Assembly: GCA_046347195.1 (NCBI GenBank)
Contig: JAXMGQ010000013.1
Span: 31,599 to 95,598 of the forward strand
DNA: 64,000 bases
Direction: 5' to 3'
DNA from: TMP-86 sp046347195
GTDB taxonomy: Bacteria; Pseudomonadota; Gammaproteobacteria; Steroidobacterales; Steroidobacteraceae
The notes under the pieces are model-generated. The model was given only the letters and a program-made list of their open reading frames with translations. It made no database searches and had not been told where the DNA came from. The position numbers and the translations under genes are program-made. The number at the start of each line of letters is the position of its first letter. Position 1 is the first letter of the stretch. Positions 53,280-63,342 of the stretch are shown one piece after another.

Positions 53280-53700
53280 CCGGCACGTGGCGGAATACGG
53301 ACGGGCAATCGCCCGCCGGCAGATACACGCCATCGAGAAAGATTCTGCCGCAGCACCGGCTATTGCTTGTCGTAGACCTCTCTAGCCGAGATTGCCTCAC
53401 CATTCAAGCCGGTGAGCTTCATCGTCGTCGTGAGGTGCTTGCCGTCGTGCGAGACCACGCGCGTAAAATGGCCAATCGTCTTTCCGCCGCGCTTCAACTC
53501 GGACTTCGTCGTGTGACTGTCGACCTTGGTCACAGGCGCCGATAGTCTAAGTCGAGCGGTCTGAGAGCGCTTTTGGAGCTGCGCGAGTGCGAAGGAATAG
53601 AACGCGTTGAAGCCATTCGCGACGCATCAACGGCGAATTCCCATGCATGATTGAGGCGGTTGGCGAGCCATGAAATCGGCCAGCCCACGCTCCCGCCAGG
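53280..53700. other. Region between amidohydrolase and YncE-like gene
   Basis: Contains the 57-residue minus-strand fragment listed separately (53360-53533). A short GGGC-AATC-GCCC hairpin near 53308 could end the amidohydrolase transcript. The part 53534-53700 shows no gene. Confidence 0.35.
53360..53533 (-). pseudogene. C-terminal fragment of an unnamed lipocalin-like protein
   Basis: A 57-codon frame reads VTKVDSHTTKSELKRGGKTI, GHFTRVVSHDGKHLTTTMKL and TGLNGEAISAREVYDKQ-stop. The strand pattern and the VYDKQ end match the C-terminus of small exported lipocalin-like proteins that have lost everything upstream here. Start codon (GTG 53533) is arbitrary. Confidence 0.4.
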
Positions 53701-54762
53701 CTAATGCGGCGCCACTACAATGACGGTAAAGGTATCTGGGATCATCACTGGGCGCGCCTTTGACCCTGCCGGTACTGGCTCGAATTCTGCGGTGACCAGG
53801 TAGATGCGGTCGTTCGCCGGGTCCAGCGCCATCGTGCGCGCACCTCGTTGCGTGGCCACTGTCTGCCGCACGAGGTACTTGTTTGGATCGACCTGCTGGG
53901 CGACGGTCAGCGTCCCATCCTGTCCATTCGAGCTGAACGCGATGGCACGGGAGTCATCGTATTCCGCCGCGTCGGGGCCTTCACCGATCGGGACATGCTC
54001 GACCAGCTTGCCGGTCACTGCATCCGTCACCGCCATGACTTTGTCGTCGCAGACGGAGAAGAGGCGTGAATGCGCGCGATCGAAGGCCAGACCGGAGGGG
54101 CTATCGCAACCCTCGAGCTTCCAGACGGCATCGACGCGAGCCGCAGCGATGTCGATCAGCACCAGTTGGCCGGGATCGGTCTCGATGTTCGCAAACACCT
54201 TGCCGTGACCGTCCGCGCGCACGAACTCCGGCTTCCCAGGCACGGCGATCTTGGCGATGATCTCCATCTTCACGGCATCGAGCACGGTGACGTCATGGCT
54301 CTTGCCATTGAAGGTCAGCACTCTGCGCGTGGTCGCGTCATACAGGATCGCATCGGGATTCTCGCCCTTCACCCCCACCGTGCGAAGAGCCGCAAGCGTG
54401 GTGTAGTCGAACTCGGTAACGGAATTGCCCGCACCGTTACTGATGAAGCCACGATTGAGATCCGGCGCCAACGCAACACCATGCGCACCACCGCCGCCCG
54501 GAATGGAGCCGATGACCTTGCCGCTGGTGGTATCGACCACATCAGCGTGATCGCCTCGGGTGATGAACAGCCGGTGGCGAACGGAGTCGATCGTCACGTA
54601 GTCCCAGCCGCCGGCGCCTCCGATCTTCCATCGCTCGACGACCTCGTAGTGGGGCGTCGCCGCCGCAACCATGCGTGCTGCGGCGAGAAGTACCATGGCC
54701 GCCATCACGCTCAATCGCCGAAATCCTCGCGCCACGCCAACCTCCGCCTGATCGATATTCAT
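53701..54762 (-). CDS. YncE-like beta-propeller, exported
   Basis: A 353-residue seven-bladed propeller. ATG 54762 (MNIDQAEVGVARGFRRLSVM) with GGGAGAGAT upstream; leader to VAAATPHYE. Blades: WDYVTIDSVRHRLFITRGDH, VIGSIPGGGGAHGVALAPDL, NRGFISNGAGNSVTEFDYTT, SPSGLAFDRAHSRLFSVCDD. No catalytic residues seen. These proteins bind small ligands or DNA in the periplasm in some species. It lies just downstream of the RND pump gene on the same strand (30 bp) and may be the last gene of that operon. Confidence 0.85.
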   Translation of the reverse strand: MNIDQAEVGVARGFRRLSVMAAMVLLAAARMVAAATPHYEVVERWKIGGAGGWDYVTIDSVRHRLFITRGDHADVVDTTSGKVIGSIPGGGGAHGVALAPDLNRGFISNGAGNSVTEFDYTTLAALRTVGVKGENPDAILYDATTRRVLTFNGKSHDVTVLDAVKMEIIAKIAVPGKPEFVRADGHGKVFANIETDPGQLVLIDIAAARVDAVWKLEGCDSPSGLAFDRAHSRLFSVCDDKVMAVTDAVTGKLVEHVPIGEGPDAAEYDDSRAIAFSSNGQDGTLTVAQQVDPNKYLVRQTVATQRGARTMALDPANDRIYLVTAEFEPVPAGSKARPVMIPDTFTVIVVAPH

Positions 54763-54791
54763 GAGTATCTCTCCCAATCGGCATGCCTGAG

Positions 54792-57700
54792 TCAATTTCC
54801 ACCCTGTTTCGCGCCGTCCGGCGTCGACACCGCCATTGCCGGTTTCCCAATTCCTGCCCACCGCTCGGCGAGTACAGGAAGCAAAACGAGATTGAGCAAG
54901 GTCGAGCTCGCCAGTCCACCGAGCACCGTCACAGCCATGGGTCCCTCGATTTCCTGCCCCGGGCGGTGTAGACCCAAGGCCAACGGCACCAAGCCGAGGG
55001 CCGTGACCGCGGCGGTCATGAGGATGGGTACCAGCCGCTCGCTCGCGCCGGTCAGCGCCGTCTCGATGTCCCAGGAACGCTCTTCGACCAGCACCATGTG
55101 CTCATAGTGGGCAAGCAACAGGATGGAGTTGCGCGCGCTGATACCGAACACGGTGACCAGTCCGACGGCCACGCCCAGAGACAGGTCCAGCCCCAGCATC
55201 GCCGTGGCGAAGATTCCCCCGACCAGACTGAAAGGAAGGTTGGCCAGCACCAGCCAGGCATTGCGTGGCCACCTGAACGCCGCGTAAAGAATGCCCAGGA
55301 TCAGCGCCAGGCTCATCGCGGAATACAGCAGCAACTCGCTGCGGGCCTGGGCCTCCGCCGCTCCCGCCCCCTCGATCGACAGGCTCACCCCCGCCGGTAG
55401 GCGCATGGTCTGCTGGAGCTTGGCGCGGGCTTCATCCGCTGCACCGGCGACCGATCGGCCCGTGACATTGAAACTGACGACGACGCGGCGCGCGGCGCCA
55501 TCATGGTCGATGCTGTAGCGTCCCTCGGTCATGCGTACGTTTGCCAAGGTGCCCAGACGGACCGGACCAAACGGCGTCGCAACCGGCAAATTCTGCAGCG
55601 AGTCGGCGCGGCCACGCCATTCAGGGCCCAGTAGCATGGTGGCGCGTATCGTCCGCAGCCCATCCTGCACCTCGCCCACGGACTCGCCGGCGAACGCGGC
55701 GCCCAATGTATCGAGCAAGTCACCGGCGCGCAGCCCGAATCGCGCCAGCGCATCTGGACGCGGTTCCACCGACAGGAGTGGTGAGCCGCTCTGTCTGCGA
55801 AACTGCAGGTCCATCACCCCTGACAGGGATTGCAGAACCGACACGGCCTGGTCGGCAAGATGATCCAACGTGTCGAGGTCATTGCCATAGAGCTTCACGA
55901 CGACCTGCCCGCTCTCGCCGCTCAGACTTTCGCTGATGCGGTCGCCGAGGAAGCTCACCACCTCGGTCTGTACGCCGGGCACACCCTCCACGATGCGGCG
56001 TATGGCCTCTTGTGCGTCCACCGGATCGACGGATGAATCCGGCTTCAACTCGACGTGAAATTCGCTGCGATGCGGTCCCCAGGTGTCCTCGCTCAAGTCG
56101 GCGCGACCCACCTGCTGCGAAACCGTCGCGACGTAGGGCAGCTTGAGCAACGAGGCGCTGACGCGCCGTCCCAGGGCGGTCATGTCGTCGAGAGAAACGC
56201 CGGGGAGACTGGCCGACATCTGCACGACGAAGTGGCCTTCCCGAAATTCAGGCATGAAACGCCCTCCCAGGAAGGGCACCAGCGCCAAGGCGGCCACCAG
56301 AGCGCCGAGCGTCAGCAGCAACGATGGCCACAGCCGGTGTCTTACAGAAAGCAAGGTACGCCGCTGAAGACCTTTGAGCGCCAGGATCCACCCCGGGTCC
56401 TCGGCGACCGAATCACCCGCCAGCAGCCATGCGCACAAGGCCGGCGTGACCGTCAACGCCACGAGGAGCGAGGCCATCACGGCCACCATGAATGCGAGAG
56501 CCAGCGGTCCGACAAACCGCCCTTCCACGCTGCCCAGCAGCAACTCGGGCAGGAACACGACGATGACGACGGCGGTTGCGTAGACGACGGGCGCCCGCAC
56601 CTCGAGCGTCGCCGCCACGATGGTTTCCCAGGGCCCGGCTTGCGAGCCGGTACGATCCTGGCGAAGCCTGCGCCGCACATTTTCAATGCCGATGATGGCA
56701 TCATCGACGAGCACCCCCAAGGCGACGGCAAATCCGCCGATGGTCATCGTATTGAGGGTCGCACCGAGCACTTGCAGGACACCGATACCGGCGACCAGGG
56801 ACAACGGAATGGTCACGAATGCCACGAAGGCCGCGCGCGCGCTGCGCAAGAACACGTACAGGATGGCGAGGATCAGCACACAGGACAGCAACAAGGAGTG
56901 CGTGAGGTTCCCGAGGGCCGTTTCGATGAAGTTCGCGGGACGCTGCATGCCCGGCACGATTTGGATGCCCTGCGCCTGCAAGGTGGGTTTCAGTTCTGCC
57001 AGCACGTCTTCGACGGCGCGGGTCGTCGACAAGGTATTCGCGCCGTACTGACTGGCCAGGGACATCAGCACCCCCGGCCGGCCCATGATCAGTGCATCTC
57101 CGGAACGGATCGCCGGTTGCTCATCCACGCGCGCCACATCCGCGATCCGGATCACGCGCCCGCCTCGCGTAGCCAGCACGGCGTCGCGCAGAACCTGGGG
57201 ATCAGCCTTCGGGGCGGGCGCCTGCACCAATACCCGTTGCGAGGCGAGGTCCACGACACCCGCGCCGCGCAACTGCAGCGCGCTGCGCGCGGCAGCGGCG
57301 ACATCCGCGAGCGTGAACTGCCACGCTTCCAGCTTGAGCGGATCGGGGGTGATGCGAAACTCGCGCACGGCACCACCAAACAAGATGACGTGCGCCACGC
57401 CGGGTACCGCCAGCAAGTGGGGCTTGATCACCCATTCGGCCGCATCGCGCAGCGCAAAGGCGTCGATCCGGTCGGACACCAACCCAACCTTGAGCAGATC
57501 CATGGTGCTCGACACCAGCGGCGAGAGCCGCGGCACGCCGGCGACCGAGGGCAAGGTGGGGCCGATCTCGGCGAGCCGCTCAGCGACGGCCTGGCGCGTA
57601 CGCCAGACATCGGCGTCATCGGCAAAGTTGATCTTGACGACCGACAGGCCGGGGATGGACTCCGAGCGAAGTGCCACCAGGCCTTGCACACCATTGAGCC

Positions 57701-57911
57701 CGGCTTCGATGGGTCGGGTGACGCGAGCTTCGACCTGCTCCGGGGTCATCCCTGGAGCTTCGGTTTGCACCTCCACCTGCACCGGAACGAACTCCGGAAA
57801 CACGTCCAGGGGAACTCTCCGAGCCCCCTCGATGCCAAGCAACAGTGCCAGCACACTCGCGAGCGCCACGAGGCCACGGCGACTGACGCACAGGGCAACC
57901 AGCCCTCTCAT
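54792..57911 (-). CDS. Heavy-metal-type RND efflux pump (CzcA/CusA family)
   Basis: A 1039-residue inner-membrane proton antiporter. N-terminal MRGLVALCVSRRGLVALASV with DVFPEFVPVQVEVQTEAPGM and VRTRQAV-type porter strands is the HME-RND signature. TM4 carries GVLVDDAIIGIENVRRRL with the proton-relay Asp pair. FMPEFREGHFVVQMSASLPG and HRPGQEIEGPMAVTVLGGL are typical C-half motifs. The start overlaps the adaptor stop (TGATG). It expels metal ions or related cations through the TolC-like partner. Confidence 0.92.
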   Translation of the reverse strand: MRGLVALCVSRRGLVALASVLALLLGIEGARRVPLDVFPEFVPVQVEVQTEAPGMTPEQVEARVTRPIEAGLNGVQGLVALRSESIPGLSVVKINFADDADVWRTRQAVAERLAEIGPTLPSVAGVPRLSPLVSSTMDLLKVGLVSDRIDAFALRDAAEWVIKPHLLAVPGVAHVILFGGAVREFRITPDPLKLEAWQFTLADVAAAARSALQLRGAGVVDLASQRVLVQAPAPKADPQVLRDAVLATRGGRVIRIADVARVDEQPAIRSGDALIMGRPGVLMSLASQYGANTLSTTRAVEDVLAELKPTLQAQGIQIVPGMQRPANFIETALGNLTHSLLLSCVLILAILYVFLRSARAAFVAFVTIPLSLVAGIGVLQVLGATLNTMTIGGFAVALGVLVDDAIIGIENVRRRLRQDRTGSQAGPWETIVAATLEVRAPVVYATAVVIVVFLPELLLGSVEGRFVGPLALAFMVAVMASLLVALTVTPALCAWLLAGDSVAEDPGWILALKGLQRRTLLSVRHRLWPSLLLTLGALVAALALVPFLGGRFMPEFREGHFVVQMSASLPGVSLDDMTALGRRVSASLLKLPYVATVSQQVGRADLSEDTWGPHRSEFHVELKPDSSVDPVDAQEAIRRIVEGVPGVQTEVVSFLGDRISESLSGESGQVVVKLYGNDLDTLDHLADQAVSVLQSLSGVMDLQFRRQSGSPLLSVEPRPDALARFGLRAGDLLDTLGAAFAGESVGEVQDGLRTIRATMLLGPEWRGRADSLQNLPVATPFGPVRLGTLANVRMTEGRYSIDHDGAARRVVVSFNVTGRSVAGAADEARAKLQQTMRLPAGVSLSIEGAGAAEAQARSELLLYSAMSLALILGILYAAFRWPRNAWLVLANLPFSLVGGIFATAMLGLDLSLGVAVGLVTVFGISARNSILLLAHYEHMVLVEERSWDIETALTGASERLVPILMTAAVTALGLVPLALGLHRPGQEIEGPMAVTVLGGLASSTLLNLVLLPVLAERWAGIGKPAMAVSTPDGAKQGGN

Positions 57912-58885
57912 CAGGGGGCGTCCTCCGCGGTGCCGAACTCACGAGCCAGAAGCAGTCCAGCGCCTCGCACCACGACGCGCTCACCGGCCTTGAAACCCGC
58001 TTCCTGCACGAAACCCTGTGCGCTGGGATGTCGTTCATCGACCGCGCGTCGCGTGAACTCCCCTGCCCCGGTGTCAACGAAGCACCAGAGTTTGCCCTCG
58101 TGCATCACGACGGCGGCCTGCGGTAGGAGTACGCCGATGGCGGCCGTGGCCTGATCGATCTCTGCCAGCATTCTCGCGCCTTCCGCCAACCCGTTGCCCT
58201 CCACCAAAGCCAGCATGCTGACGCCCGGAATTCCGCCCTCCGCCGGTGCGAGCCAGGTCATCGAGGCCCGCGATGCCGACTCCGGCCGAGAACCATCCAG
58301 CGGCACGAATCGCAATGCCTTGGCATCGGAGGGGATCGGCGTGTCTACCGGTATCACGACGCGAATGAGCTTGAGCCGCCCGTCCGCGAGCGCCTCCCAC
58401 TGGGCCGCGCTCAGCCGCGAAGATCCAGCACCGAATTGCGCGGCGGACCTGCGGCGCGCCAAATCCCGCTGTGCGACGTCCACCGCGGCCTGACGGCGTG
58501 CAATTTCCAACGCATCCTCGCCAAGCGCCCCGCGGGTACTCTGCAGCCCTTGGATTCTTTTCAAGGCGGCGGCACTCTGTGCGGCAGTCGCCTCGGTCCC
58601 GCGGACATCGGCCACGGCCTGCGCAATCGTGTCATGCCCCAACACCGTGGCTTGGCCTCGCACGAGGTTGGAAATCCGGGCAGCGGCCAGCGGCTGCAGT
58701 TCGATCCCAGCAAGCGACTGCTGGTCGACGCTCAGGGTTTTCGCCGCCGCATCGGCTTGCGGCGGCTTGTCCGGCGACTCCGGTGACTCCGCCGTTGACG
58801 GCGAACTCGCGCCTCCGCGCGCGCCGCACGCTGCCAGGCAAATGCTCAATCCGCATGCGCCCAAGACCCTGACAAACTGCTTCAT
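57911..58885 (-). CDS. RND efflux periplasmic adaptor lipoprotein
   Basis: A 324-residue membrane-fusion protein. Lipoprotein leader MKQFVRVLGACGLSICLAAC. The barrel start LSVDQQSLAGIELQPLAAAR, an alpha-hairpin (VADVRGTEATAAQSAAALKR, ALEIARRQAAVDVAQRDLAR) and late beta-domains (LAEIDQATAAIGVLLPQAAV, RRAVDERHPSAQGFVQEAGF) follow the CusB/CzcB plan, but the lipoyl region is shorter than usual. It links the pump to the TolC-like channel. ATG 58885 overlaps the channel gene's stop by ATGA. Confidence 0.85.
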   Translation of the reverse strand: MKQFVRVLGACGLSICLAACGARGGASSPSTAESPESPDKPPQADAAAKTLSVDQQSLAGIELQPLAAARISNLVRGQATVLGHDTIAQAVADVRGTEATAAQSAAALKRIQGLQSTRGALGEDALEIARRQAAVDVAQRDLARRRSAAQFGAGSSRLSAAQWEALADGRLKLIRVVIPVDTPIPSDAKALRFVPLDGSRPESASRASMTWLAPAEGGIPGVSMLALVEGNGLAEGARMLAEIDQATAAIGVLLPQAAVVMHEGKLWCFVDTGAGEFTRRAVDERHPSAQGFVQEAGFKAGERVVVRGAGLLLAREFGTAEDAP

Positions 58886-60269
58886 TGCCTCGCCTCACCC
58901 TGCCAGCCACCACCCAACGCCTTGAACAATCCGATCGCCGCCTTGAGTTCTCCTGCATGGGAGGCATCGAGCGATTCCTGCGCCTGGAGCCTCCCCTGCT
59001 GGGCATCGAGCACCAGCAGCGGATCACCCGCGCCGGCCTCGCGCCTCGCCATCAACGACTGCGCCTGCGCCACCGCATGCTCGACCACCACGGTCGAAGC
59101 CTTGGTCTGCTCGGCGGCCGCCTGCTGTAGCGCGAACGCGCGCTGCGCATCGAGGAACGCACCGAGCACGGTTCGCCGATAGGTGGCGAGCAGTTCCTCT
59201 TGGTGCGCCTGCGCCTGTGCGCGAAGCGCCTTCCGTTTGCCACCATCGAACAGGGTTTGAGTCAACGCGGCGCCCAGGTCCAGTGTTTGTCCTGTACCGG
59301 CCAGGGTCGTCAGGACTGCCTGAAAACCGGGGTTCTGGCGCGCAGCGACCACATCGAGCGTGAGTCTCGGCAAAAAAGCGGCGCGGGCCAGGTCGAGATT
59401 GGCATCCGCTGCGAGAAGCGCACTTTCCGCGGAAATCACGTCCGGGCGCCGTGTCAGAAGATCGGCGGGTTCGGCGCCCACCGGGGGAGGCACGGTGAGT
59501 GTTCGAAGGCTGATGGCTGCCGGCAATTCAACCGGCGAATCGCGCCCCAGCAACAGAGCCAAAGCGGCAGCCAACTCCGTCTCGCGAATGAGGAGCGGCG
59601 CGAGCGCGGCGCGAGCGGTGGACAAGGCCGAGCGGTAGGGCATCAGCTCCACGCCCGAAATGAGTCCCGCCGATTGGCGGGCCTCGAGCGTTTCCGCGGC
59701 ATTGGCAAGCAAGTCGATTCGTTGGCGAAGATCATCTTGTTGCGAACGCACGGCCAGCAAGTCCACAAAGGTCTCCACGACGGAGGCTTCGAGCGTCAGT
59801 CGAAGCAGTGCAGCATCTGCCCTGGTTGCGCGCAGTTCGGCACGCGCCGCGCGCCTTGCGCTCGATGCCGCACCCCAGAAATCCGGCTCATAGCTTGCAG
59901 ACAAGGAAACGCCGCGATCGAGTTCGGTTGCCGATACCCCCGCGGAGGAGCCTTGGATCCGATTGATACTGGCCCCCGCCGATACGGACGGGATCAGGGC
60001 GCTGCCCGCTTCCCGTACTCGTGCATCGGCGGCGCGGATGCGCGCTTCCGCTGCTTCGAGGTCGGCATTGTGTTGCAGGGCCTCCTGCACCAGCCCACCA
60101 GCTCTGGCGAACCGAAGCTCGACAGGAAATGATCGTCGGGGCGGCTGGCGGTGGCGAGTTGCTCGGGCCAGGCCTTGGGAACATGAGTATCAGGGACCGA
60201 GCGCGATGGGATCGAGCCGCAGCCCGCAAGCAAGGCGCAAAAAAGGCCATTGAACAGGACGCTACGCAA
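58882..60269 (-). pseudogene. TolC/OprM-type outer-membrane channel lipoprotein, one frameshift
   Basis: The outer-membrane factor of the pump. ATG 60269 starts a lipoprotein leader (MRSVLFNGLFCALLAGCGSI), then LSSFGSPELVG. Near 60093 one C is missing and the frame moves to VQEALQHNADLEAAEARIRA, which continues through EASVVETFVDLLAVRSQQDD, LLTRRPDVISAESALLAADA and FLPRLTLDVVAA to 58882. Repaired length is about 461 residues, normal for the NodT/OprM family. A read error is plausible because all other operon genes are intact. Confidence 0.85.
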
Positions 60270-60328
60270 GGCTCCGGGCTCCCGCTGGATCTACCCCGGA
60301 CCTTAGCAAACCGACGCGCGGGGTTCCC

Positions 60329-61711
60329 CTACCGATTCGTAAGCTGATCCTGCTTGAAGCGCAGCCGGACGCGCAAACCAGGTCCGGCGTCCGACAGCTC
60401 CAAGTCTGCACCGTGCAGATCTGTGATCGCTTTCACGAGTGTCAAGCCAAGTCCAGCACCTGCCGTCGAGCGGGCGAGATCCAGTTGCACCAGCGGCCGA
60501 AGCACCCGGTCCCGATGTTCGACCGGAATGCCCGCGCCCCTGTCGCCGATCTCCAATTCGATGTCGTCCCCCAGCCGCCGCAGGCGGATCGACGCAGGAG
60601 TTGCCCGAGGCGTATGTCGCAGGACGTTCTCCAACAAGTTCACGACGAGTTGAACCATCAGGGTGGCATCGCCAATGATGGCGATCCCGGGTTCGATATC
60701 CACCTGCAGCGGGCGCTCTTCGTCTTCGAACAGCGGGCGAAGGTCGGCAACCGTTGCTTCCAGCAGTTGCGAAAGCTCGAGTGACTTGAAGCCGGCCCGG
60801 CGTTCACGCGATTCAATCTGCGCGATGCGCAGCAGAGCGGCGAATACGCCCAGAACACGATCCACGTCCTGTAACGATGCGTCCAAGGCCGCCCTCACCC
60901 CCGGGTCAGCCACGCTGTCGCGGGTCCGTTCCAGCCGGAATCGCAGGTGCGAGAGCGGGGTACGCAGTTCATGGGCAACATCCGAGGAGATCTGCTTCAT
61001 GCTCGATACCAGTGCCTCGATTCGCGCCCACATGGCATTGAGCGCTACCGACAATCGGTCGATCTCATCCGCGCGCGCGCCCACCGACAGGCGTGTATCC
61101 AGCTTGCCGTCCACGATCTGGCCGGCGGCGTCCGCGATGATTTCCACCCGCCGCAGATACCGCCGTGCGGTCAGGAATCCACCCGCGAGGGCAGCGATGA
61201 GCGCCAACAGGCCTGCAATCAGAAACGCATGCCCGACGGTCTCGAGCAACTCATCACCATCGCGCCGATCGACGCCGGCCACCAGCCAATAGCGACCACG
61301 AAACGGAGCCCTGACCACACGGGCGTCCACCGCCCTCACCGCGCCCACGCCCGAACGAACGACACGAATGCGCAGGTCTCCCTGCCCTTCCGGCATCGAC
61401 TCGAAGTCCCCCGCCAGGCGGCGACGCTGTGAGTCAAACAACCCGACGAATTCCCCCGAGCCGTGCTGAAAGGAGTCGAATCGCGACGCCAATTCGGTCG
61501 CGCTAGCACCGTCCAGGGCGACGGCAAGCTCATCCAGTTCATCCCGCGCTGCAGTTTGGATCTGCTGCTCGACATATTGGCGCACCGTCCACCACGTCAC
61601 GCCAAAGAGCGACAGCGAAACGAGCGCGAAGACTGCCGCCTGCAGCAACGCCAGACGGAATGCTCCACTGCGCCACAGCACGGCGGGTTCAAGGCTGGGA
61701 GGCGCCATCAT
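60329..61711 (-). CDS. Sensor histidine kinase (CusS/QseC-like)
   Basis: A 460-residue membrane kinase. First span LALLQAAVFALVSLSLFGVT, periplasmic sensor domain of about 130 residues, second span FLIAGLLALIAALAGGFLTA, HAMP (RRVEIIADAAGQIVDGKLDT). The phospho-acceptor box is SSDVAHELRTPLSHLRFRLE. The ATPase domain has NLLENVLRHTP (N box), IGDRGAGIP (G1) and STAGAGLGLTLVKAI (G2). It overlaps the regulator gene by ATGA and precedes the efflux operon by 59 bp, so it probably senses the pump's substrate. Confidence 0.93.
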   Translation of the reverse strand: MMAPPSLEPAVLWRSGAFRLALLQAAVFALVSLSLFGVTWWTVRQYVEQQIQTAARDELDELAVALDGASATELASRFDSFQHGSGEFVGLFDSQRRRLAGDFESMPEGQGDLRIRVVRSGVGAVRAVDARVVRAPFRGRYWLVAGVDRRDGDELLETVGHAFLIAGLLALIAALAGGFLTARRYLRRVEIIADAAGQIVDGKLDTRLSVGARADEIDRLSVALNAMWARIEALVSSMKQISSDVAHELRTPLSHLRFRLERTRDSVADPGVRAALDASLQDVDRVLGVFAALLRIAQIESRERRAGFKSLELSQLLEATVADLRPLFEDEERPLQVDIEPGIAIIGDATLMVQLVVNLLENVLRHTPRATPASIRLRRLGDDIELEIGDRGAGIPVEHRDRVLRPLVQLDLARSTAGAGLGLTLVKAITDLHGADLELSDAGPGLRVRLRFKQDQLTNR

Positions 61712-62406
61712 GTCGATCCGATTCGTGGCTTTGATTGCAGCATGTAGCCTTCACCGCGCACGGTCTGAATGAGTTCGCCGGTGACAAAGCCACGATCCAC
61801 CTTGGCACGCAAGCGACTCATGTGCGTCTCGACGATGCTCGTCTGAGGATCGAAGTCGTACTTCCAGACGTCTTGCAGCAGCATGGCCCGGGTCACGAGT
61901 TGATCCTGGTGACGCAGCAGGTATTCGAGCAGCGAAAATTCACGAGGCTGAAGACTGATCCGCGCTCCCGCGCGCACTGCGGTCCTGGCGACCAGGTCGA
62001 GTTCGAGATCCGCCGCGCGCAGGGTGTTGGCGATGGCCCCTGCGGTTCCCGCGCGGCGATGCAGTGCCTGCAAGCGCGCCAACAACTCAACGAGCGCGAA
62101 GGGTTTCACCAGATAGTCATCGGCACCTGCCTCAATCCCTTCGACCCGGGAATCCAGATCGCCGACCGCGGTCAGCATCAACACCGGCGTGGGATTTCCT
62201 TTGCTTCGAAGTATCTCCAACAATTCCAGCCCGCTGGCATCGGGCAGCAGGCGATCCAACACCATGACATCGAAGCTCGACGATGCCAATTGGGTCAAGC
62301 CAGATTGCGCATCGACCGCCTCGACTACGGAGTGGCCGGCCGCCGAGAGACCATGCGTCAGGTGCTCGCGGGCATGAGGATCATCATCAACGATCAATAT
62401 TCGCAT
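61708..62406 (-). CDS. OmpR/PhoB-type response regulator
   Basis: A 232-residue regulator. Receiver: MRILIVDDDPHAREHLTHGL, phospho-acceptor Asp in DVMVLDRLLPDASGLELLE, Lys in YLVKPFALVELLARL. DNA-binding winged helix: ARISLQPREFSLLEYLLRHQ, VWKYDFDPQTSIVETHMSRL, RAKVDRGFVTGELIQTVRGE-GYML. First gene of a regulator-kinase-efflux series on the minus strand; likely activates the RND operon. Confidence 0.94.
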   Translation of the reverse strand: MRILIVDDDPHAREHLTHGLSAAGHSVVEAVDAQSGLTQLASSSFDVMVLDRLLPDASGLELLEILRSKGNPTPVLMLTAVGDLDSRVEGIEAGADDYLVKPFALVELLARLQALHRRAGTAGAIANTLRAADLELDLVARTAVRAGARISLQPREFSLLEYLLRHQDQLVTRAMLLQDVWKYDFDPQTSIVETHMSRLRAKVDRGFVTGELIQTVRGEGYMLQSKPRIGST

Positions 62407-62502
62407 TGGCGGGCGACACGACGGCGTTGCAGCCTCACGGCCACGTGCATCACATCTTGCCGTTCCGCAGCAGAAATGTCGCGTTTCTTGCCAGGATGAT
62501 GC

Positions 62503-63159
62503 TCAAAACTTCTTTTTGAACCCCACGTAGAACCCATGGGGCAGTACGTCGAGGACCAGGGGCGTGTCGCTTCGACGATGCATGTAGTACCCGGCAACCG
62601 TTCCCAGGGCGAAGCCCGCGATGACATCGGTTTGCCAGTGACCCCGCACTTTAAGGCGGGCAATTGCATCGTAAAGCGGCAAAGCTTCCAGCGCGTAGAC
62701 TGCCGGATGGTCGCGGCCGTATTCCAATACCAGCGGGGTCACGATGGCGCTGGTGACGGTTACTTCTCCGCTCGGAAAGCTCCCGTTGCTTCCGCCCTTG
62801 AACCAAGCGTTGGAGTTCGTCGTGTCGGCGGGGCGCTCCCTGGTAAACACTCGCTTCAATACGGTCGCCGATAGCCCACCGACCACCGTGGCATCGATCG
62901 ACTGCCACATGGTGCGACCCAGCCGGTCCTCTCCGCCCTCCCAGAGCGCAACACCCACTTCACCTGCCATCATCAACGCGATCAGCGCGTCCTGATTTCC
63001 GCGGGCCCAGATTCCGTGGTCGTCGTACGCGAGCTGGTGATCGATGCCAAGAAAGCGTGTCCCCGCATGCGCGACCGTGCAGATATGAAAGCCCGTCATC
63101 AGGATCAGCGCAACAAGTGCATGCCTGGGCGGCGAGAAGGAGCGGTTTGCAGGCATCAT
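62503..63159 (-). CDS. PAP2-family phosphatase, exported, with PSGE in place of PSGH
   Basis: A 218-residue protein from ATG 63159 (MMPANRSFSPPRHALVALIL). The frame is open to 63258 but the leader fits this start. PAP2 motif 1 KRVFTRERP and motif 3 ARLKVRGHWQTD are present. Motif 2 reads SFPSGEVTVTSA, with Glu where acid phosphatases have the catalytic His. A C-terminal VLPHGFYVGFKKKF suggests a beta/outer-membrane-like end. Whether it is active is uncertain. Confidence 0.82.
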   Translation of the reverse strand: MMPANRSFSPPRHALVALILMTGFHICTVAHAGTRFLGIDHQLAYDDHGIWARGNQDALIALMMAGEVGVALWEGGEDRLGRTMWQSIDATVVGGLSATVLKRVFTRERPADTTNSNAWFKGGSNGSFPSGEVTVTSAIVTPLVLEYGRDHPAVYALEALPLYDAIARLKVRGHWQTDVIAGFALGTVAGYYMHRRSDTPLVLDVLPHGFYVGFKKKF

Positions 63160-63342
63160 GTCGACTTTGACGGCGGCAGCCCCGTCAATCAATCGAACGG
63201 ACGCGCGGAGAGATGCTCCTGGCATCGCTCCAATGCAGCCCTGCCGAACGACAGCCAAGCGCCGAAATTGCGCTCATTCGCCCAGTTGCAGTCTGTCTCT
63301 GCCCCCACTAATCTGAAAATCCTTATCCTTGGTAGACAACCC

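Noticed and set aside
51480..53333. A 617-codon minus-strand frame
   Set aside because: It is antisense to the amidohydrolase, which has full metal-site motifs.
56055..58154. A 699-codon plus-strand frame
   Set aside because: It is a shadow of the RND pump and adaptor genes, low-complexity and without domains.
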